Shown here one piece after another: positions 44,189 to 52,144 of a stretch of DNA of 64,000 bases (positions are counted from its first letter, which is position 1; the number at the start of each line of letters is the position of its first letter). A program made the translations under genes and the position numbers. The DNA lies in assembly GCF_000151105.2 (NCBI RefSeq), contig NC_014804.1:992001-1056000 (forward strand), written 5' to 3'. The notes beneath the pieces are model-generated. The model ran no database searches and was not told the DNA's origin. It saw nothing but the letters and a program-made list of their open reading frames with translations. This DNA comes from Thermococcus barophilus MP. GTDB lineage: Archaea > Methanobacteriota_B > Thermococci > Thermococcales > Thermococcaceae.

Positions 44189-45181
44189 ATGGAATATGCA
44201 ATAACAGCTGACAATCTTGTTAAAAAGTATGGAGATTTCACAGCTGTTAAAGGAGTGTCATTTAAAGTCAAGAAAGGGGAAATATTTGCATTCTTAGGCC
44301 CTAACGGTGCTGGAAAGACAACAACAATCCACATGCTCGTCACACTGCTCAAACCAACCTCAGGAAATGCCACCGTTGCTGGACATGATGTTATAAAGGA
44401 ACCAGACAAAGTTAGAAAAAAGATCGGAATTGTTTTTCAGGATCCAAGCCTGGATAGAGAGCTAACAGCTTACGAAAACATGTACATTCATGGAAAGATC
44501 TACGGGCTGAGTGGAGACAAACTGAAGAAGAGGATCATGGAAATGCTGAAATTTGTCGAGCTTGATGAGTTCAAAGACAGGCAGGTAAAGTTTTTCAGCG
44601 GTGGGATGCAGAGAAGGCTTGAAATTGCGAGGGCTTTGATCCATGAGCCAGAAGTTCTCTTCTTAGACGAGCCAACGATAGGATTAGACCCACAGACCAG
44701 AGCTCACATCTGGGAGTATATAAAGAAAATGAAAGAAGAACATGAAATGACGATTTTCCTGACAACGCACTACATGGACGAAGCAGAGCAGCTGGCAGAC
44801 AGAATAGCAATCATTGATCACGGGAGAATCATAGCGGAGGGAACTTCAGAGGAGCTCAAAAAGCTCGTTGGGAATGATGTCATTTACATCAGAATAGCGA
44901 ATGGAAAAGAAGAGGTAAAATGCTTAAATGCTGATTTCATAAGGGGATGTAAGGTTCTTCCTGACGGAAGGGTTAGGCTTGAGGTTGCAAACGCCGCTGA
45001 AGCTCTGCCAAAGCTCTTTGAGCTTGCCCAGCAAAATGATATCAAAATCTTGGAGGTTACGTACCACAGACCAACACTTAATGATGTGTTCTTATATCTG
45101 ACAGGCAGAGAGCTGAGAGAAGAAAGCGCAGGCGGTTTTGATATGGCAAAAATAGCAGTTAGAAGGAGGTATATGAGATGA
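44189..45181 (+). CDS. ABC exporter ATP-binding protein (DrrA-type)
   Basis: 330 residues. Walker A GPNGAGKTTT at about 38-47, Q-loop FQDPSLD, signature FSGGMQRRLEIARAL, Walker B VLFLDEPTIGLDP and switch His in LTTHYMDEAEQ. The C-terminal 90 residues are the extension usual for drug-export (daunorubicin-like) ATPases. The ATG at 44189 is placed by GGGAGGTG. Overlaps the permease gene by four bases. Confidence 0.92.
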   Translation: MEYAITADNLVKKYGDFTAVKGVSFKVKKGEIFAFLGPNGAGKTTTIHMLVTLLKPTSGNATVAGHDVIKEPDKVRKKIGIVFQDPSLDRELTAYENMYIHGKIYGLSGDKLKKRIMEMLKFVELDEFKDRQVKFFSGGMQRRLEIARALIHEPEVLFLDEPTIGLDPQTRAHIWEYIKKMKEEHEMTIFLTTHYMDEAEQLADRIAIIDHGRIIAEGTSEELKKLVGNDVIYIRIANGKEEVKCLNADFIRGCKVLPDGRVRLEVANAAEALPKLFELAQQNDIKILEVTYHRPTLNDVFLYLTGRELREESAGGFDMAKIAVRRRYMR

Positions 45182-45993
45182 AGGCATTTACAACAATGGC
45201 GTATAGACAGATTAAGAGATTTTTCAGAGCGAGATCAAGAGTAATAGGAATGTTCGTGAATCCGCTAATGTGGCTCATATTCTTCGGGCTGGGATGGAGC
45301 AAGGTCTTCAACTTTCCGGCAGCAAGTGCACTCTTTGGAGGAGTTGATTATCTCTCATTCCTTGCACCGGGTATAACGGCAATGACAATCTTCAACGCAA
45401 GCTTCATAGCCGGGATAAGCGTTATCTGGGACAAGCAGTTCGGCTTTCTCAAGGAGATTTTAGTTGCCCCGGCATCAAGGAAAGAAGCCATAACCGGCAG
45501 AATAGTGGGAGATTCAGTAATGGCAGTAGTTCAGGGATTGGTCATCCTTCTATTGACCTTCACAATAGCAAGTAGCCTCAAGTTTTCCGGTGTGCTGCCG
45601 ATGATCCTCATAGGCTTCTTGCTCGCAATAGCATTCTCAAGCTTCGGCGTCAGCCTTGCATTGAGGATGACAAGCATGGAAGGATTTCAGATGATAATGA
45701 GCTTTTTAATGCTTCCTCTGATGTTCCTCAGCGGTGCATTTTATCCCGTTGAAACAATGCCAACATGGATGCAGTATTTAGCCTATATAAACCCGTTAAC
45801 ATATGCTGTTGACGCAGCAAGGCACGTATTAGTTAATGCTCCAGCAACTACAGCAACAGCTCCAATACCGGGCATACCAACGGTCTCATTAACGAGATTT
45901 TCACTGATGACAGACATCGGTGTTCTTGCCGTATTAGCTTTGGCATTCCTGGCAATTGCTATGATTTCCTTCGAAAGGGCAACGATTGAGTGA
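45178..45993 (+). CDS. ABC-2-type exporter permease
   Basis: 271 residues and six membrane helices, with the ABC-2 blocks MWLIFFGLGWSKVF, LSFLAPGITAMTIFNASF, DKQFGFLKEILVAPASRKE and SGAFYPVETMPTWMQYLAYINPLTYAVDAARH. Partner of the upstream ATPase. Substrate unknown. The ribosome site AGGAGGTATATGAG straddles the upstream stop. Confidence 0.9.
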   Translation: MKAFTTMAYRQIKRFFRARSRVIGMFVNPLMWLIFFGLGWSKVFNFPAASALFGGVDYLSFLAPGITAMTIFNASFIAGISVIWDKQFGFLKEILVAPASRKEAITGRIVGDSVMAVVQGLVILLLTFTIASSLKFSGVLPMILIGFLLAIAFSSFGVSLALRMTSMEGFQMIMSFLMLPLMFLSGAFYPVETMPTWMQYLAYINPLTYAVDAARHVLVNAPATTATAPIPGIPTVSLTRFSLMTDIGVLAVLALAFLAIAMISFERATIE

Positions 45994-46002
45994 GGGATAG
46001 AG

Positions 46003-46311
46003 ATGAACAGACAAAAACTTACAATGCTTTGTGTTGCCCTGGCTGGGCTGATCTTTATTCCTTCAGTCTTTTTTAATAAGCCCTCCTTTGCATTAATTGG
46101 AGCTTTCTTTGACTGGCTTCCATTGCCAACAGGATGGATGAAAGCAGAAAAAGAAATCAACAGAACATTCCTCAAGCTCCATGTAGCGGTGACATTGATA
46201 GCATACGTCGTCTTTGTAGCGTGGCTCATTAAAAGAGCGGCAACAGTCGGCTTTACATTTCTCGAAATCTGGTGGCTGGCAGTAATCTTTGGAGTTCTAA
46301 TGAACTACTGA
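46003..46311 (+). CDS. Small membrane protein at the end of the exporter operon
   Basis: 102 residues with three hydrophobic segments (about 6-22, 60-78 and 85-101). Starts after GAGGGATAGAG, nine bases from the permease stop. Its 3' end overlaps the convergent phosphoglycerate kinase gene by 15 bases. No family recognised; possibly an accessory of the exporter. Confidence 0.65.
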   Translation: MNRQKLTMLCVALAGLIFIPSVFFNKPSFALIGAFFDWLPLPTGWMKAEKEINRTFLKLHVAVTLIAYVVFVAWLIKRAATVGFTFLEIWWLAVIFGVLMNY

Positions 46312-47547
46312 TTCTCTTTTTACTTTGTCCTTGAACTTTTCATAGCTTATCCTGAAAGCTTTCAACACTGGCAATTTTTCTCCTGCAAAAAATGCGAGCA
46401 TTGCACCTCCCCCTGTTGAGATGTGGGTGATTCCCTGAATATTGTATTTATATATGCTCGCTATGCTGTGTCCCCCACCAACAATTGAGAACGCTTCACT
46501 CTCTCCAATTGCTTTAAAGACTCCTATTGTGCCCAATGCAAACTCTTCAATTTCAAAGACGCCCATAGGACCATTTGCCACTATTATTTTCGCTTGGTTT
46601 AGGATCTGAGAATATTTTTCAACGGTTCTTGAACCAATATCTAAAATTGGATACTTGTCAAACAGCCACTTTTCATCACTCAGCAAATCCACCTCAAGCC
46701 TCTCCCCTCTGTAATCAATGGCAAAGTCAACAGGAGTCCTGATATATGGATAAAACTCATCTAAGAGCTTCTCAGCTAAATCAACGAACTTCAAAAGCCC
46801 TTTCCTTTCAAGAAATTCAATGTTTGCGACTCCAAGGTTGTATCCCTTCGCCAATGTAAAGATGTGTCCAACCAATCCGCCAGTGAGTATTAAATCTGCT
46901 TTTTCTTGTTTTAACACGTTTTCTGCCACCCTAAGAGAATCGCCAACTTTCGCACCGCCCAGGACGTACACCTTTGGCTTTTCAGTGCTTTCATATGCTT
47001 TTATCAATGCACGAACTTCCTTTTCCATTAAAAAACCCATTATCATGGGTTTGATTCGTGCAAAACCTACAAGGGATGGTTGAGAGCGGTGAGCTGCAGC
47101 GAATGCATCATTGACAACATAATCTAAAAGCGGGGCAAGCTTTCTCACAAAATGTGTTCTTTCACATTCCTCAATTGGTTTCTGCTTTATCTCTTCAGCG
47201 GCAAAGCGGAGGTTCTCTAAAATCACAGCATCGCCTGGCTTGAGGGATTTTATCTTTTCTCTGGCATATCTGCCAAAAATGTCCTCAACATACTCGACTT
47301 CTCTGCTGATTAAAGAGCTTAGAATTTCAGCATGCTGTTCTGTTGTTATGTAGTCCTCGTTATATGGCTTGCTTTGATGGGTTGCTATCACGACCTTTGC
47401 ATCATGTTCAAGAAGGTAAAGTAGAGTGGGCAGGATAGCCTTAAATCTCGCATCACTTATTATTTTCCCGTTCCTTACTGGGGAATTTAAATCCACTCGC
47501 AGAAAGACTGTTTTGTTATGATAATCAAAATCAGGAAGTCTAAACAT
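46297..47547 (-). CDS. pgk: Phosphoglycerate kinase
   Basis: Converts 1,3-bisphosphoglycerate and 3-phosphoglycerate; in Thermococcales, where GAPOR bypasses this step in glycolysis, it serves gluconeogenesis. 416 residues. N-terminus FLRVDLNSPVRNGKI, EDIFGRYAREKIKSLKPGDAVILENLRF, KPKVYVLGGAKVGDSL, and the C-terminal SIVGGGHSIAS with ISTGGGAMLAFFAGE match the family. ATG preceded by GGTGATGAA. Its promoter holds a TGM-like site upstream of the TATA element. Confidence 0.95.
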   Translation of the reverse strand: MFRLPDFDYHNKTVFLRVDLNSPVRNGKIISDARFKAILPTLLYLLEHDAKVVIATHQSKPYNEDYITTEQHAEILSSLISREVEYVEDIFGRYAREKIKSLKPGDAVILENLRFAAEEIKQKPIEECERTHFVRKLAPLLDYVVNDAFAAAHRSQPSLVGFARIKPMIMGFLMEKEVRALIKAYESTEKPKVYVLGGAKVGDSLRVAENVLKQEKADLILTGGLVGHIFTLAKGYNLGVANIEFLERKGLLKFVDLAEKLLDEFYPYIRTPVDFAIDYRGERLEVDLLSDEKWLFDKYPILDIGSRTVEKYSQILNQAKIIVANGPMGVFEIEEFALGTIGVFKAIGESEAFSIVGGGHSIASIYKYNIQGITHISTGGGAMLAFFAGEKLPVLKAFRISYEKFKDKVKRESVVH

Positions 47548-47579
47548 TTCATCACCAAGAATATGTCAATCAAAAGCGC

Positions 47580-47612
47580 ATTAAAAGGTTATCCTATACA
47601 CTTCAAGTGATA
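47580..47612 (-). promoter_or_regulatory. pgk promoter with upstream TGM-like regulator site
   Basis: On the minus strand TATCAC-TTGAA-GTGTAT (47596-47612) matches TATCAC-N5-GTGATA exactly in the first half, partly in the second. A TATA-like TTTTAAT (47580-47586) lies just downstream, then the start codon at 47547. A site upstream of the TATA box is the position from which the glycolytic regulator activates gluconeogenic genes. Confidence 0.5.
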
Positions 47613-47650
47613 ACACGTATGAAAAAACATTGTAAGAAAAATTCAAAAAG

Positions 47651-48271
47651 TTAAGTCATCAAAAGATTTTCAATAAGCCTTATCGCTTCAATGATTTTTG
47701 CCTCCGGCTTTTCCTCCCCTCTCGGAAGTTCAAGGTTTATTACAAGCCTTTCTTCCCTGCCATCTTCCTCAAGATCATACACTTCAAGCTCCTCTATGTC
47801 GACATCTTCAAAGAGGCTCTCAACCTCTGGTCCAATTATCTTCTTGTCGTTTCCGTAGACCTCAACCCTCACAATATCATCTTTCGATGACGTTAGAACA
47901 ACTATTTCGTAATTCCCAACTTTTTTTGTAAACCGTATCATGCTGCCGTACCCTACTATTTCCTCCTTGAATCCGAGTCTCTTCATGGTTGCCCTTATGC
48001 TGTCAACCTTTGCCTTCATCTTTCTCAGAATTCTCTCCTTGAGTTTGTAGCTCTCCTCAAGAGCTTTTTTAATACCCTCACCAGCCTTTTCAATCTCGCC
48101 TTCCCATATACCAATGATCTTCAAACCTGAAGAAGTAGATCTAAGCTCAATCTTAAGGTTATCAACATCAAAATCCCTCAGATCATCTATTTTAAGCTCA
48201 CTAAGCCTTAGGATTTCAAATTCAATCCTCACCATATCACCAAAAGCTTTTCCCTTAAATTTCACGGGCAT
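47651..48271 (-). CDS. Conserved protein of unknown function
   Basis: 206 residues from the ATG at 48271 (MPVKFKGKAFGDMVRIEFEI); a longer reading to 48319 adds an atypical hydrophobic start. Soluble, charged, with a central coiled-helix region (EEGIKKALEESYKLKERILRKMKAKVDSI-like) and a beta-rich C-terminal half (NYEIVVLTSSKDDIVRVEVYG). No motif recognised. Transcribed in the same direction as pgk but 100 bases upstream of its promoter. Confidence 0.65.
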   Translation of the reverse strand: MPVKFKGKAFGDMVRIEFEILRLSELKIDDLRDFDVDNLKIELRSTSSGLKIIGIWEGEIEKAGEGIKKALEESYKLKERILRKMKAKVDSIRATMKRLGFKEEIVGYGSMIRFTKKVGNYEIVVLTSSKDDIVRVEVYGNDKKIIGPEVESLFEDVDIEELEVYDLEEDGREERLVINLELPRGEEKPEAKIIEAIRLIENLLMT

Positions 48272-48355
48272 CACCCAAAGGAGGGAAAGAGATAATAGTT
48301 TAAAAACTCTTCTCTTCACAATATTGTAGAAAAGACAAAGAAAGAAGGAAAAAGC

Positions 48356-50332
48356 TCACTTTCTTTTTCTCAAGAGCAGCGGGATCAATGCTAATCCAAC
48401 AAGAACTGCTGGACCACATGTTGAGGCTTGGGTAGCTGTTTGGGTTGTGGGTGAGCTTTCACTTGAAGTTTGTGAAGTTGTTGTGGTTGTTGTCTTTGTA
48501 GTTGAAGTGGGAGTTGGCTTGCCCATGACTTTTTCAGCAACAGCCTTGTTGCCGTAGAAGTCAATTGCAACTACTCTGATTGTGTACTCATCTGCATTAA
48601 CTCCAGGAATCTGTGCAAGGAAGTAGTCCACGTTTGGTCCACCCTTGGTTGGCTCCGCTGGGTATTTCTTAACTTCACCGTTGGCTTCAATTTCAACGTA
48701 TAGGTCTTTGATTCCCAGATTGTCGCTTGCCTTGAAGTAGACCTTAAACGGCTTTCCTTTTACCGGCTTGGCGGGTGAAGTGTAGGCAATGCTGACCTGT
48801 GGCTTTTCTGTGTCCTTGCCCTTTGTAATGACAAGCTGACTGACACCCTTTGGAACAGTAACTTCAAGGAGCATGTAGTGCTTGTCGCCAATTGTTCTCT
48901 CTCCAAGAACCTTGTATTTGACGGTTGTTGCACCTGCATCCACTTTTGCTCCGTTTGGCACAACAACAGCCAATTTTCCGCTTGCCTCTTTAAACTCGTT
49001 CACAAATTTGATTGCCGAACCGAAGTCGGTTGTGTGTCTGAAGACTATAAACTCCTGGGGAATTGGGAACGAACTTATTGGGCCGAATATTGTGCCGAAC
49101 ATATCCTTAATTCCAGGCAGCCTTACGTTTCCGTTCTCATCGATTTCCACGATTCTTGAGCCGTACCAGTTGTCCTTCTCTCTTTTATCTGGTGCACCTG
49201 TTGTGGTGGATGTTACAAACCAGTGCTCGTTGCCTTTCTTATCAACATAAACTTGGACGTAATCTGCGTGAACGTGTCCGCTTAGGACAAGCTTTATGTT
49301 GTACTTCTCAACATCCTCAAGGAAGCGTTTTGCAATATCCTCTGTCTTCCTTTCCTTACCGCCTATCCAGTACCAGCTTACGAGTGGAGCAATCTTATCC
49401 CAGTCCTCGAAGACGCTCATCCCTTCTATCTTTCCGCTTCTCCCCTCCGGTGTCTTGTACCAGTATGGGTGGTGCACTATGATAATTGGTATTTTGTCTG
49501 GGTTCTGCTCAAGTATCTTCTCCATCCATTCAAGTTGCTCCATTGTTGGATGTGATCTCTCGTTGTCTGAGTCGAGTGCAATTATTATGAACTTGCCAAT
49601 TGTGAGATAGTATGTCGGTGGTGCAATCATCTTTGAGAAGTATTTTGGAGGATCATCGTGGTTACCCTTGACTATTATTGTTGGCTTTCCTGCGGCAATT
49701 GCATTTTCCATGAGTCCAAGAAGATACCCGTAAGCCTTGCTGTCGCCGGCAGTATCAACTACGTCACCCGTTGCGATTATGACATCAACATTTGGATTCA
49801 TTCCCCAATAGGTGAAGAAGCTGTCATCAGCTACATAGCTGTGAAGAGGTATTGCCCCCTCACCGCACTTGAAGATGCTTCTGCAGAACTTTTCTCCGTT
49901 AACATAGCCAATCTTTGCTCCGCTTGTAACGTGAAGGTCGCTCCCATGTGCAATCCTGAGAACCTTCGGATACTCCTTAAGAACCCAGACGCCATTGGGG
50001 ACAATGACTTTACCTTTGTTTGATTGCACGATAAGGAAGTAGTCGTCTGGAGCAACATTCTCTGGGATTTTAACTTTAAGCTCATCACCGTTCTTCTCAA
50101 CTATTTGCAATTCATAAGGCCCATGGAGAATTGAAACTATTGAGAGCCCAGTGATTTCAACCCCAGGTTGTGCTTTAACGGTAATTGTATCCCCTGGAAT
50201 TGCCACTGCTGGTGCTCCAGGTGCCGGGTACTGAAGGACGTCAAGGGGATAAAGTGTTGCTGCCTCTACTTGCACAGCTTGGAACATAGAAAATACCATC
50301 AAAACCAAAAGTAGTGCTATCCCCTTCCTCAT
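48356..50332 (-). CDS. Secreted calcineurin-like metallophosphoesterase with CGP-CTERM anchor
   Basis: 658 residues. Signal peptide (1-25, IALLLVLMVFSMFQAVQVEA), a beta-rich N-terminal domain, then the metallophosphoesterase: AHGSDLHVTSG, IIATGDVVDT, IIVKGNHDDPP, IIVHHPYW and LSGHVHADYV, giving the full set of metal ligands. An Ig-like domain follows (KPQVSIAYTSPAKPVKGKPF), then a Thr/Ser-rich stalk and CGPAVLVGLALIP plus a basic tail. Likely a cell-surface phosphodiesterase or phosphatase; substrate unknown. A T-rich stretch follows the stop. Confidence 0.87.
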   Translation of the reverse strand: MRKGIALLLVLMVFSMFQAVQVEAATLYPLDVLQYPAPGAPAVAIPGDTITVKAQPGVEITGLSIVSILHGPYELQIVEKNGDELKVKIPENVAPDDYFLIVQSNKGKVIVPNGVWVLKEYPKVLRIAHGSDLHVTSGAKIGYVNGEKFCRSIFKCGEGAIPLHSYVADDSFFTYWGMNPNVDVIIATGDVVDTAGDSKAYGYLLGLMENAIAAGKPTIIVKGNHDDPPKYFSKMIAPPTYYLTIGKFIIIALDSDNERSHPTMEQLEWMEKILEQNPDKIPIIIVHHPYWYKTPEGRSGKIEGMSVFEDWDKIAPLVSWYWIGGKERKTEDIAKRFLEDVEKYNIKLVLSGHVHADYVQVYVDKKGNEHWFVTSTTTGAPDKREKDNWYGSRIVEIDENGNVRLPGIKDMFGTIFGPISSFPIPQEFIVFRHTTDFGSAIKFVNEFKEASGKLAVVVPNGAKVDAGATTVKYKVLGERTIGDKHYMLLEVTVPKGVSQLVITKGKDTEKPQVSIAYTSPAKPVKGKPFKVYFKASDNLGIKDLYVEIEANGEVKKYPAEPTKGGPNVDYFLAQIPGVNADEYTIRVVAIDFYGNKAVAEKVMGKPTPTSTTKTTTTTTSQTSSESSPTTQTATQASTCGPAVLVGLALIPLLLRKRK

Positions 50333-50427
50333 GCCATCACCGAATAAAAAATTGCTCTGTTTCTCTATAAAACCTTATCCAACATAAACTTGTGTAACAG
50401 TGGAAGAAAATAGAATTGGATTTAACA

Positions 50428-51039
50428 CTATGAGTTCCATCTAACTGAAATTAATGCCAATCCCATAATCTTCTCTGCAAGTTCACTTTTTCCCCCTAAT
50501 CTCCTATATTCCTGGTATCCCTGCCATATTTTTGAGTACAGCTTTTGAGCAGTTTCAACTTTGTGCCTTCTTGTTGCAACAAACAGCCTTGTTAAATGAA
50601 CTGCCATCTCCAGCAAAACAAAATCTGCTCTGCTGAGAGGTTTCGTAATTGCAGAAATAATCTCACCGTAAAGAGGGATAAACTTGCATTTCAGCACTTT
50701 GCTTTTTCCGAGCTCATCTTCAATCTCAGCCTCCTTGAGCTCTATTCTACCCTCAACCCAGCTCAGGTTTTTGATTCTTTTCAATGGTATTACCTTCGTG
50801 TTTTCAAACTCTGCATTAATTGGAATGTTCAGCGCAGCTTTTATCAGAAGCTCCACATCCTGGGTAATGTGGATAACTCCAAAAGGATGCTCCTTGATTT
50901 CCCGAAAACTCTTTCCCCAAAAAAGCTTGAAATACAAGCTATCTCCTCTTCGGACAACCCCTATCGGGGTTACATTAGACTTCGTTACCAGCAGAACCTC
51001 ATATACCTTCCCTTCCTCAAATAAATCCAAAATTTCCAT
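50428..51039 (-). CDS. DUF447-family flavin-binding protein
   Basis: 203 residues. A split-barrel, FMN-binding-like N-terminal half (KVYEVLLVTKSNVTPIGVVRRGDSLYFKLFWG) and a helical second half (ADFVLLEMAVHLTRLFVATRRHK). Archaea-specific family of uncertain role. ATG preceded by GGTGAGAGC. Encoded 34 bases after the ABC importer ATPase, same strand, so it may belong to that operon. Confidence 0.75.
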   Translation of the reverse strand: MEILDLFEEGKVYEVLLVTKSNVTPIGVVRRGDSLYFKLFWGKSFREIKEHPFGVIHITQDVELLIKAALNIPINAEFENTKVIPLKRIKNLSWVEGRIELKEAEIEDELGKSKVLKCKFIPLYGEIISAITKPLSRADFVLLEMAVHLTRLFVATRRHKVETAQKLYSKIWQGYQEYRRLGGKSELAEKIMGLALISVRWNS

Positions 51040-51072
51040 GCTCTCACCAAGAATGGAGTTAAGAAAAGAAAG

Positions 51073-52134
51073 TTAAAGCTGTTTTGGTAAAACAAGAATG
51101 TCGTCCTTGTTTATGTAGAAGGTAACCGGACCTTGAGGTTTTAGGCTCATTACATCTTTGTCACTTATTGTCCTTGCTATGATTCTGGTCTCTCCAAACA
51201 TTCCAACGACCTCAATGAAGAATCCATAGTATTCAATGAGATCAACTTTCCCTTCAAGCTTCACTGCATTTTCAATTGGCTTTAAACTGATACGCTCTGG
51301 TCTTATAACAATGACAACTTTGTCGCTCTTATCAGTGTATGTTACTCCTTCAAGTCTGAAGTGCTCGAACTCGACAGTAACTTTGTCTCCCTCCCTCTCA
51401 ACAACTTTTGCTGGAATTACGTTTGTCTTACCCATAAATGATGCAACAAATTCAGTCTTTGGCTTCTCATAGATTTCCCTCGGCGTTCCCACCTGCTCGA
51501 CAGTTCCAACGTTCATGACAGCTATCCTGTCACTTATTGCCATTGCTTCTTCTTGGTCGTGTGTAACGTAAAGCACTGTTATTCCCAGCTCACGTTGAAT
51601 TCTCCTGATTTCAGAACGCATCTCAAGTCTGAGCTTTGCATCAAGGTTCGAAAGGGGTTCATCGAGGAGGAGCAATTTGGGTTCAACTACTATAGCTCTC
51701 GCTATGGCAACTCTCTGCTGCTGACCACCGCTGAGCTGAGTAGGATAACGATCTTCAAACCCTTCAAGCTTTACCAGCTGAAGTGCCCATCTGACTTTTT
51801 TCTCGATTTCATCCTTTGGAAGCTTCTTGATCTTGAGACCGTATGCAATGTTGTCATAAACCGTCATATGAGGCCAGAGCGCATAGTTCTGGAACACTAA
51901 GACTGCTCCCCTTTCGCTTGAGCTCAGGTAGGTAACTTCTTGATCATCAAAGAATATCCTTCCCTTGTCTGGAAAGTCGAGACCTGCAATTATTCTCAGC
52001 GTTGTGGATTTCCCACATCCACTTGGGCCGAGCAGAGTAAAGAGCTCACCGTGCTTTATGTGAAGATCTATTCCCTTCAATGCCACAGTTTCCCCAAAGG
52101 TCTTAACAATATTCTCAAGTTTGACTTCAACCAA
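51073..52134 (-). CDS. ABC importer ATP-binding protein (iron/thiamine/polyamine type)
   Basis: About 353 residues. Walker A GPSGCGKST near 36-44, Q-loop VFQNYALWPHM, signature LSGGQQQRVAIARA, Walker B LLLLDEPLSNLDA, switch His in YVTHDQEEAM, and a C-terminal TOBE domain (about 240-350). Together with the fused permease and binding protein upstream it forms an importer. TTG at 52134 is favoured because AGGTGA is five bases before it; the GTG at 52143 lies in that site. Confidence 0.88.
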   Translation of the reverse strand: MVEVKLENIVKTFGETVALKGIDLHIKHGELFTLLGPSGCGKSTTLRIIAGLDFPDKGRIFFDDQEVTYLSSSERGAVLVFQNYALWPHMTVYDNIAYGLKIKKLPKDEIEKKVRWALQLVKLEGFEDRYPTQLSGGQQQRVAIARAIVVEPKLLLLDEPLSNLDAKLRLEMRSEIRRIQRELGITVLYVTHDQEEAMAISDRIAVMNVGTVEQVGTPREIYEKPKTEFVASFMGKTNVIPAKVVEREGDKVTVEFEHFRLEGVTYTDKSDKVVIVIRPERISLKPIENAVKLEGKVDLIEYYGFFIEVVGMFGETRIIARTISDKDVMSLKPQGPVTFYINKDDILVLPKQL

Positions 52135-52144
52135 CTTTCTCACC

